Shown here one piece after another: positions 1-4,520 of a stretch of DNA of 5,630 nt. The first letter of the stretch is position 1. Every line of letters begins with the position of its first letter. The notes under the pieces are model-generated. The model did not search any database. It was not told where the DNA came from and worked only from the letters and a program-made list of their open reading frames with translations. The translations under genes were made by a program, and so were the position numbers. Origin of the DNA: an uncultured Clostridia bacterium (GTDB lineage: Bacteria > Bacillota > Clostridia > Oscillospirales > Acutalibacteraceae); NCBI GenBank assembly GCA_945988915.1, contig CAMFTS010000067.1, positions 1 through 5,630 of the forward strand, given 5' to 3'.

Positions 1-618
1 TGCTTTTTCCATAGCCGCAATCCACGGAATAAATGTAGGCTGATCAATATTTAAAGACTTGTCCGGACGAAAAGCGGGAAGCACCTTGCAACTGAACTTT
101 TTATCCTTCTGCAAAAGCTTGTGGTATTCAAGCGTATCGGCCGCGTCATCGGTTGTGCAAACGCATTTGACATTTGATTTTTCAATGAGCTCACGGGGAG
201 TAAATCCGCCCGCTTTAATCATATCGTTACACTTTTTCCAGATACTCTCTGCTGTCTGAGGAGAAAGGGTTTCATAAATGCCGAAATATCTCTGTAATTC
301 AAGGTGAGTCCAATGGTAAAGCGGATTGCCTATAAGATAAGGCATAACCTCAGCCCATTTCATAAACTTTTCCTTTCCCGATTTTCTTCCTGTAATATAT
401 TCCTCGGGTATTCCGCAGGAGCGCATAGCCCTCCATTTGTAGTGGTCTCCCACGAGCCAAAGCTCAGCCAGATCTTTCGGTTTTTTGTTTTCATATATTT
501 CTTTTGGAGAAAGATGACAGTGCCAGTCAAAAATCGGTGTTTTTTCTGCACCCTTCTTATATATTTCTCTCGCAGTTTTTGTTGTAAGCAAAAAGTCTTT
601 ATCCATAAACTTTTTCAT
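1..618 (-). CDS. uxaC: Glucuronate isomerase (uronate isomerase), 5' part of gene
   Basis: Uronate isomerase interconverts D-glucuronate and D-fructuronate, and D-galacturonate and D-tagaturonate. This is the first cytoplasmic step of hexuronate catabolism from pectin or host glycans. The open frame runs from ATG at 618 to the window edge without a stop, giving 206 residues, somewhat under half of the roughly 470 usual in the family. Family motifs are seen in order: MKKFMDKDFLL at residues 1-11, the metal-binding DWHCHL (His33, His35) typical of the amidohydrolase fold, GDHYKWRAMR (57-66), GNPLYHWTHLELQRYFGI (97-114) and the CTTDDAADTL strand (154-163). The C-terminal half, with later metal and catalytic residues, lies outside the window. 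The start is supported by AAGGAG seven bases upstream. It is on the same strand as, and downstream of, the metal regulator, but behind that gene's terminator, so its own promoter or readthrough is needed. No frame damage is seen. Family assignment is very sure. Confidence 0.96.
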   Translation of the reverse strand, partial: MKKFMDKDFLLTTKTAREIYKKGAEKTPIFDWHCHLSPKEIYENKKPKDLAELWLVGDHYKWRAMRSCGIPEEYITGRKSGKEKFMKWAEVMPYLIGNPLYHWTHLELQRYFGIYETLSPQTAESIWKKCNDMIKAGGFTPRELIEKSNVKCVCTTDDAADTLEYHKLLQKDKKFSCKVLPAFRPDKSLNIDQPTFIPWIAAMEKA

Positions 619-652
619 AATCTTTCTCCTTCCGAATATCAAATCTTTCCGT

Positions 653-683
653 AAAAAAGCAGAAACGGACTTAACGCTTCTGC
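653..683 (-). terminator. Intrinsic terminator of the DtxR-type regulator gene
   Basis: Read on the minus strand, a 9-bp stem (GCAGAAGCG with CGTTTCTGC, one G-U pair) closes a 7-base loop and is followed directly by six T residues (658-653). The 5' arm overlaps the last codons of the regulator and its TAA stop sits in the loop. This is a classic Rho-independent terminator. It lies only 34 bases before the uxaC start codon. Confidence 0.85.
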
Positions 684-1039
684 TTCATATGATTTTTTAT
701 TGCTTCAAATGTTTCATCTGAAATATCGTGTTCAATTTTACAGGCGTCCTCAGCCGCAGTCTTTTCATCAACGCCGAGAAAAACAAGGCACTGTGTAAGA
801 ATTGTATGCCGCTCGTAAATCTTAGTTGCAATTTTTTCTCCGTCAGCCGTGAGAGTAAGTGCACCGTCAGCCGCAATATTCAAATATCCGTCATCTTTAA
901 GCGAATTCACTGCACGGCTGATGCTTGGCTTTGAGAAATTCATATATTCGCAAACATCTATCGAGCGTACTTTGCTTTGCTTTTTTGATAAAATCAAAAT
1001 GGTTTCAAGATACATTTCTGCTGACTCGGCAAGCCTCAT
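671..1039 (-). CDS. DtxR/MntR-family metal-dependent transcriptional regulator
   Basis: A 122-residue regulator that binds DNA as a metal-loaded dimer to control iron or manganese homeostasis. The N-terminal winged helix-turn-helix spans about residues 4-70, with recognition helix near SKPSISRAVNSL (36-47). The metal-binding and dimerisation domain runs from ERH (76-78) to the end, and there is no SH3-like third domain, as in MntR. Candidate metal ligands are Met9, Glu12, His78, Cys100, Glu103 and His104 (ACKIEHDISDE). Met9 and Cys100 sit where DtxR has Met10 and Cys102, while B. subtilis MntR has Asp8 and Glu99 there, so Fe(II) selectivity is inferred. An in-frame ATG at 1075 would add 12 residues, but it lies in the predicted promoter. 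ATG at 1039 has AGAGGTG five bases upstream and starts where family homology starts. It is divergent from the anSME gene. The family is certain; the metal is not, so I give no symbol. Confidence 0.93.
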   Translation of the reverse strand: MRLAESAEMYLETILILSKKQSKVRSIDVCEYMNFSKPSISRAVNSLKDDGYLNIAADGALTLTADGEKIATKIYERHTILTQCLVFLGVDEKTAAEDACKIEHDISDETFEAIKNHMKQKR

Positions 1040-1044
1040 AATAA

Positions 1045-1051
1045 CACCTCT
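1045..1051 (-). promoter_or_regulatory. Ribosome binding site deciding the DtxR-type regulator start
   Basis: On the minus strand AGAGGTG lies five bases before ATG at 1039. The longer reading frame from ATG at 1075 has no comparable site and would place its first codons between the predicted -10 and -35. The shorter 122-residue product is therefore chosen. Confidence 0.7.
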
Positions 1052-1065
1052 TTCCGTTGGAATTA

Positions 1066-1094
1066 ATGATAACACATTGTATTATTTTTTTCAA
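1066..1094 (-). promoter_or_regulatory. Predicted sigma-A promoter of the DtxR-type regulator
   Basis: On the minus strand TTGAAA (1094-1089) and TATCAT (1071-1066) are separated by 17 bp, each one mismatch from consensus. Transcription would begin near 1059, giving a leader of about 20 bases. The AT-rich, A-tract-containing DNA around it is consistent with promoter DNA. No clear DtxR-type operator palindrome was found over it. Confidence 0.5.
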
Positions 1095-1113
1095 CAAACT
1101 TTTTTTGTAATTG

Positions 1114-1142
1114 TAGATATTTAAAAGCGTTTATGCTAAAAT
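1114..1142 (+). promoter_or_regulatory. Possible promoter of the anSME gene
   Basis: TAGATA (1114-1119, 4 of 6 to consensus) and an extended -10, TGC followed by TAAAAT (1137-1142), are 17 bp apart. The predicted start near 1149 would leave a leader of only about nine bases, with GGTGAT (1149-1154) as the ribosome site three bases before ATG. The very short leader makes this tentative. Confidence 0.3.
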
Positions 1143-1157
1143 TATTACGGTGATATT

Positions 1158-2261
1158 ATGGAATATATGTGTTTACTCATAAAGCCGTCATCAGACAAAT
1201 GCAATATGCGTTGTAAATACTGCTTCTATGCAGATATTTCAAATATGCACAGGGAAAAGTTCAGCTTTATGACAAAAGAAACAGCAGAGAACTTAATAAA
1301 AAAATCGCTCGCGCAGGTAAAAAGGCAGATTACCTTTATGTTTCAGGGAGGAGAGCCTACGCTTATCGGACTTGAATTTTTCGAATTCTTTGTTGACTGT
1401 GTAAACAGGAATAACACAAATGGAATTAAAATACATTATGCTATTCAGACTAACGGATACGCCGTTGACGACAAATGGGCAAAATTCTTTCACGACAATA
1501 AATTCCTTGTCGGCCTTTCGCTTGACGGCACAAAAGAATTGCATGACTTAAACAGAATTGACGCAAACGGAAGCGACACATTCAACCGTGTAATTAAATG
1601 CGCCGATATTCTGAAAAAGTACGAAGTTGATTTTAATATTCTTACCGTTGTGACCAATGCGCTCGCCCGCCGTGCCGAAGCTGTTTATAACTTCTATAAA
1701 AAGCAGGGTTATAAGTATTTACAATTTATACCCTGTTTAAATCCTATTGAAAGTCCCTATGAAAAGTTGGATTATACTCTGAGTGCTGAAAAATACGGTC
1801 AGTTTATGATTAGAATTTTTGACTTATGGGTAAGGGATATAAAGCAAGGCAGCGCACCGAGTATAAGGCAGTTTGAAAACTATATTCTGATGCTTCGGGG
1901 TATGCCGCCTGAAAGTTGCGGTTTTTCAGGCATTTGTTCAATGCAGAATGTTGTTGAGGCTGACGGCTCGGTTTATCCGTGCGATTTCTATGTTCTTGAC
2001 GAATTAAAGCTCGGCAACATAAACATAAATTCCTTTGAGGAAATCAATCAAAAGCGAACGGAATTGCAATTTATTGAAAGTTCACAAGAAAAGCCTGACG
2101 AATGTAAAAACTGCGAATATTTCCCTATCTGCCGAAACGGCTGTAAACGCTATTGTGAACCGCTTATCGACGGTAATCCGTCAAAAAATATTCACTGCGA
2201 AGCATATAAAGAGTTTTTCAAACATTCAATAGGTATTCTTTACAGGTTATCAAGATATTAA
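1158..2261 (+). CDS. Anaerobic sulfatase-maturating enzyme (radical SAM/SPASM formylglycine-generating enzyme)
   Basis: Anaerobic sulfatase-maturating enzymes oxidise a Cys or Ser in the active site of a sulfatase to C-alpha-formylglycine, in the cytoplasm and without oxygen. The 367-residue product matches the Clostridium perfringens anSME (370 aa) almost throughout. The radical-SAM cluster motif is CxxxCxxC (Cys15, Cys19, Cys22), followed by FY (Tyr24). FQGGEPT is at 62-68, QTNG at 97-100, and FLVGLSLDG at 116-124. The SPASM domain holds eight auxiliary-cluster cysteines (254, 260, 275, 316, 319, 325, 329, 347). Asp276 in YPCDFYVLD corresponds to the catalytic Asp277 of the C. perfringens enzyme. 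All twelve key residues are present with the family's spacing, so it should be active. ATG at 1158 follows GGTGAT. No sulfatase gene lies in the window, so its substrate is elsewhere. A related SPASM enzyme modifying another peptide is possible but less likely. Confidence 0.93.
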   Translation: MEYMCLLIKPSSDKCNMRCKYCFYADISNMHREKFSFMTKETAENLIKKSLAQVKRQITFMFQGGEPTLIGLEFFEFFVDCVNRNNTNGIKIHYAIQTNGYAVDDKWAKFFHDNKFLVGLSLDGTKELHDLNRIDANGSDTFNRVIKCADILKKYEVDFNILTVVTNALARRAEAVYNFYKKQGYKYLQFIPCLNPIESPYEKLDYTLSAEKYGQFMIRIFDLWVRDIKQGSAPSIRQFENYILMLRGMPPESCGFSGICSMQNVVEADGSVYPCDFYVLDELKLGNININSFEEINQKRTELQFIESSQEKPDECKNCEYFPICRNGCKRYCEPLIDGNPSKNIHCEAYKEFFKHSIGILYRLSRY

Positions 2262-2291
2262 TTAAATACATTTGTTCCGAGAACATATCAG

Positions 2292-2328
2292 AAAAAAAGA
2301 GGACCGACAGACACGCTGTCGGTTCTCT
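2292..2328 (-). terminator. Hairpin terminator between convergent genes, oriented for the HAD/LCP operon
   Basis: A 13-bp stem (2298-2310 with 2316-2328, one G-U pair) closes a 5-base loop, ACACG on the plus strand. Read on the minus strand, the stem is followed by seven T residues (2298-2292), four bases beyond the HAD stop codon. On the plus strand the downstream flank is CATTTACATT, without a real T run. It should therefore stop the minus operon well, and stop anSME transcription only weakly. Confidence 0.85.
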
Positions 2329-2331
2329 CAT

Positions 2332-2928
2332 TTACATTCTTCTTAAATATACGCCGTTTTCTTTTATCTTTTCAATTTTATCGCCTGTAACAAAATAAAC
2401 ATCTTTCGATATATCCATAAACGGTTTATCATTCATTGAGTCCGTATAAAACTCATCAATTACGGTATCACCGTAAACATCCTTGAATCTTTTGATTTTG
2501 TTGTCGCGGAAGCAAAGCTCTGAGATTTCCCCGCTTTTAATATCAACAACTGAACCGATTACATTCTTAATGTTAAGTCTGTTGCATATTTCAAGCAAAA
2601 GCGGTTCAGGTGAAGCAGAAAGAATAACATCGTCTTCGCCGAGCATATCCGAAATCCATTTTTTAATCTTTTTTTGATTGCAGTCCCAAAAGATTTTTAT
2701 TTCTTTCTCGGGATCTTCAAACTTTTTACAACATTCCTTTAAAATATAAGAATAGTCGGTGAATACATCTTCTATGGCAAGCTTTCCGGCTTTATACTTA
2801 ATAACGCAACGGGTAAAAGCAGGAACATATTTAACAACCTGAATCGGAAAATGCTTAACATAATACATAAAGAAATCTATTCCGCTTTCTCCGTCATAAA
2901 TTGTATTGTCAAAATCAAAAACTCTCAT
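2332..2928 (-). CDS. HAD-superfamily (subclass IB, phosphoserine phosphatase-like) hydrolase
   Basis: A 198-residue haloacid dehalogenase-type phosphatase, probably cytoplasmic because no signal peptide or clear membrane segment is present. The four HAD motifs are visible. Motif I is FDFDNTIYDGES, with nucleophile Asp5 and acid/base Asp7. Motif II is ILSASPE, with Ser104. Motif III is a lysine in RDNKIKRFK, probably Lys144. Motif IV is YTDSMNDKP, with Asp163 and Asp167. The stretch between motifs I and II (about residues 14-95) would be the small helical C1 cap of HAD-IB enzymes, the group that contains phosphoserine phosphatase SerB. The substrate cannot be read from sequence. It starts 15 bases after the LCP stop codon with AAGGA eight bases before ATG, so it is co-transcribed with the LCP gene. 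A role in cell-envelope phosphate metabolism is a guess from that pairing. Family call is sure, function open. Confidence 0.88.
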   Translation of the reverse strand: MRVFDFDNTIYDGESGIDFFMYYVKHFPIQVVKYVPAFTRCVIKYKAGKLAIEDVFTDYSYILKECCKKFEDPEKEIKIFWDCNQKKIKKWISDMLGEDDVILSASPEPLLLEICNRLNIKNVIGSVVDIKSGEISELCFRDNKIKRFKDVYGDTVIDEFYTDSMNDKPFMDISKDVYFVTGDKIEKIKENGVYLRRM

Positions 2929-2943
2929 TTTATCAATCCTTAA

Positions 2944-4293
2944 TTATGCCTCATCACCCGAATAAGCCGTTTGAGTTTCCGACTCGTTCTCTTCAGGCAA
3001 ATTATTAACCGATGTGCTTTCCGAAGTCACAGGCTCCGTAACTGTTACGGTCTGCTCTTGCGTATTTTGCTCTAAAGTAGTCTGTTCGGATTGCGTAACA
3101 TCCGGTTCCGTAATGTATTCAGTAGTATTTTCTTCCTGTGTTGCCGGCTCTGTATGTTGGATGATTGTAACGCCTTCATATTCATTATCATTATCATTCT
3201 TATTATTGTTATTGAGGTTATTATTATTGCTTTCTGCCGGCTGTGTAAACAAATCGTTGGCGTTATATGAGAATGTAGGTGCGTTACCGTAAATAAACTC
3301 AAGTATCCGATGTGACGCTTTATCCAAATCATATCTCCAAACCCAAGCACCTTCATAGACTCCGCCTATTGCTTCGTCTTCGTTAGGTATGGTTAATGTT
3401 TGAATTTTTATATCCTCATTTATAAGAGGAACGAGCGTCATAACTTCGCTGAAAGAAAGCGAGGTTTCGCAAAGCGACATAATGGATTTTACTACCTTTG
3501 CATATTCTGTAGGATTAACCTGTCTTGCCTTTTCAATCAACGCATTTATAACCATTTTCTGTCTGTTTGAACGGGCAACATCCGAATCGTATTTACGAAG
3601 TCTTACAAAGACTGCCGCCTGGTCACCGTTGAGATGCACATGTCCGTACTCTGTAACCTGTTCAATCACTCTGCCCTCGTCATCACCGATATCATTTATC
3701 TGATGCATTTCCGACTCTGTGATATCAACATCAACACCGCCCAAAACATCAATGGCCTTTGCAAGCTTATAGAAATTTATGGTTGCATAGTCCTGAATAT
3801 TCAAGTGGAAATTGCGGTTAAGCGTTTGTATTGCAAGCTCCGCTCCGCCGAATGCGTATGCGTGAGTGATTTTCTGATTTTTGTAGCCCTCAATCGCAAC
3901 ATAACTGTCTCTGAGAATTGAAGTGAGCTTAACAGTTTTTTCTACCGGATTGATGCTGACAATTATAATTGAATCGGAACGGCCTTTAAATGAATTCTCA
4001 TTTCTTGTGTCAAGGCCGAATACCGCAACATTTATTACATCGGTATCACCGAAAGAATTATAAATATCATCGGAAATACCGAGATTGTCTTTATTAAGAT
4101 TAGTTCTGAAGCCGGAATAAACAGCCCAAACGGATACAGCAGCAATTATTATTACAATAACAAGAGTAACAGCTGCAATTACAACTGCCTTTTGCCACTT
4201 ACCGAGTGCTTTCCATTTTTCAGCTATACCTGTTTTTTTCGTACTTTTTCTTTTTTTACCTGAACCGGTACGCTTTATATTTTCATTTCCCAT
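2944..4293 (-). CDS. LytR-CpsA-Psr (LCP) family cell wall glycopolymer ligase
   Basis: LCP enzymes work on the outer face of the membrane and transfer undecaprenyl-pyrophosphate-linked glycopolymers such as teichoic acid or capsule onto peptidoglycan. The 449-residue product has a short, very basic cytoplasmic N-terminus (1-35), one membrane anchor (about 36-60) and an extracellular LCP domain (about 85-260). Seen motifs include VAVFGLDTR (89-97), GRSDSIIIVS (104-113), SILRDSYV (125-132), KITHAYAFGG (141-150), NFYKLAKAIDVLGGVDVDI (173-191), and LNGDQAAVFVRLRKYDSDVARSNRQ (221-245, key arginines 231, 233, 241, 244). These include the charged residues that contact the lipid pyrophosphate in the family. 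After the domain comes an Asn-rich linker and a Thr/Glu-rich tail to residue 449, unusually long. ATG at 4293 is preceded by AGAGGT eight bases upstream. It is first in an operon with the HAD gene and has a perfect consensus promoter. The actual polymer is unknown. Confidence 0.93.
   Translation of the reverse strand: MGNENIKRTGSGKKRKSTKKTGIAEKWKALGKWQKAVVIAAVTLVIVIIIAAVSVWAVYSGFRTNLNKDNLGISDDIYNSFGDTDVINVAVFGLDTRNENSFKGRSDSIIIVSINPVEKTVKLTSILRDSYVAIEGYKNQKITHAYAFGGAELAIQTLNRNFHLNIQDYATINFYKLAKAIDVLGGVDVDITESEMHQINDIGDDEGRVIEQVTEYGHVHLNGDQAAVFVRLRKYDSDVARSNRQKMVINALIEKARQVNPTEYAKVVKSIMSLCETSLSFSEVMTLVPLINEDIKIQTLTIPNEDEAIGGVYEGAWVWRYDLDKASHRILEFIYGNAPTFSYNANDLFTQPAESNNNNLNNNNKNDNDNEYEGVTIIQHTEPATQEENTTEYITEPDVTQSEQTTLEQNTQEQTVTVTEPVTSESTSVNNLPEENESETQTAYSGDEA
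3184..3228 (-). repeat. Asparagine-codon trinucleotide tract in the LCP gene
   Basis: Codons 356-370 of the LCP gene are almost all Asn (11 of 15), broken only by Leu, Lys and two Asp. On the plus strand this appears as an ATT/ATC trinucleotide run. It separates the catalytic region from the Thr/Glu-rich tail and probably encodes a flexible extracellular linker. Slippage here would change length without breaking frame. Interruptions should make it fairly stable. Confidence 0.75.
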
Positions 4294-4323
4294 TATTATA
4301 CCTCTTAGTTTTGCTCAAGACTT

Positions 4324-4349
4324 GATAATGACATTTAAACATCATAATC
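4324..4349. promoter_or_regulatory. Imperfect 26-bp palindrome at the LCP transcription start
   Basis: Arms GATAATGA (4324-4331) and TCATAATC (4342-4349) are inverted with one mismatch, around a centre containing TTTAAA (4334-4339). Ten of thirteen base pairs match overall. It begins at the predicted start of the LCP transcript, a place where a bound repressor would block initiation. The half-site resembles one half of the Fur box, but the arm spacing does not fit a Fur box. AT-rich DNA gives such dyads by chance, so confidence is low. Confidence 0.25.
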
Positions 4350-4355
4350 GGAGTT

Positions 4356-4384
4356 ATTATACAACAATTTGTATTGCCTGTCAA
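4356..4384 (-). promoter_or_regulatory. Consensus sigma-A promoter of the LCP-HAD operon
   Basis: On the minus strand TTGACA (4384-4379) and TATAAT (4361-4356), both perfect, are 17 bp apart. Transcription should begin near 4349, giving a leader of about 55 bases before ATG at 4293. Such a perfect promoter predicts strong expression unless it is repressed. A palindrome ends three bases upstream of the -35. Confidence 0.85.
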
Positions 4385-4386
4385 TT

Positions 4387-4408
4387 TATTGTGAAACCCG
4401 TCACAATA
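4387..4408. promoter_or_regulatory. Perfect 8-bp-arm palindrome between the divergent promoters (Rex-like or Crp/Fnr-like operator)
   Basis: TATTGTGA (4387-4394) and TCACAATA (4401-4408) are exact inverted repeats with a 6-base spacer, AACCCG. The core TTGTGAAACCCGTCACAA differs at one base from the redox-repressor Rex consensus (TTGTGAA, four bases, TTCACAA), and contains the Crp consensus TGTGA-N6-TCACA. It lies two bases beyond the LCP -35 and about 30 bp upstream of the glnA -35, so it could act on either promoter. The dyad is plain; the protein that binds it is inference. Confidence 0.6.
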
Positions 4409-4419
4409 TGTTTACATAT
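4406..4419. promoter_or_regulatory. Second perfect palindrome abutting the first
   Basis: ATATGT (4406-4411) and ACATAT (4414-4419) are exact inverted repeats around TT, and share three bases with the preceding palindrome. Its centre is about 60 bp upstream of the predicted glnA start, a common activator position. The motif is short and AT-rich, so chance is a real alternative. Confidence 0.3.
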
Positions 4420-4438
4420 CGTTAAAGATTTATTTAAG

Positions 4439-4466
4439 TTGACAAATATTTTAACAATGTTATAAT
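4439..4466 (+). promoter_or_regulatory. Consensus sigma-A promoter of glnA with extended -10
   Basis: TTGACA (4439-4444) and TATAAT (4461-4466), both perfect, are 16 bp apart. TGT precedes the -10, giving an extended -10 element. Transcription should start near 4473, with a leader of about 48 bases to ATG at 4521. Confidence 0.85.
4440..4456. promoter_or_regulatory. Possible GlnR/TnrA-type nitrogen operator over the glnA -35
   Basis: TGACAAATATTTTAACA fits the Bacillus GlnR/TnrA site TGTNA-N7-TNACA except for the third base, and has the usual AT-rich centre. It overlaps the -35 and spacer of the glnA promoter, where a bound repressor would exclude RNA polymerase. In B. subtilis glnRA, GlnR acts in this way. 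Part of the match comes from the -35 hexamer itself, so this stays tentative. Confidence 0.35.
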
Positions 4467-4520
4467 TATTCTGCATATGTAGCACCATTATAAAGCTGTT
4501 ACAGTGAAAGGAGAAACGCC

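Noticed and set aside
304..654. Plus-strand open frame of 116 codons
   Set aside because: It lies antisense to uxaC, whose reading frame matches the uronate isomerase family residue by residue. The product is compositionally odd and has no ribosome site.
1040..1075. N-terminal extension of the DtxR-type regulator from ATG at 1075
   Set aside because: The extra 12 residues have no family match and fall in the predicted promoter and leader. ATG at 1039 has the ribosome site.
1061..1084. Possible autoregulatory dyad (TAAT...ATTA arms) over the regulator -10
   Set aside because: Only the outer four bases of each arm and one inner base match. In such AT-rich DNA this is expected by chance, and it does not fit DtxR or MntR consensus sites.
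2273..2285. Small inverted repeat TGTTC-CGA-GAACA after the anSME stop
   Set aside because: A 5-bp stem without a T run is too weak for a terminator and matches no operator I know.
4315..4325. Short palindrome TCAAG-A-CTTGA in the LCP leader
   Set aside because: Five-base arms with no known consensus. It is probably chance and has no terminator-like T run.
4473..4520. Riboswitch or ANTAR-responsive leader before glnA
   Set aside because: The predicted leader is only about 48 bases and shows no stable paired hairpins or terminator.
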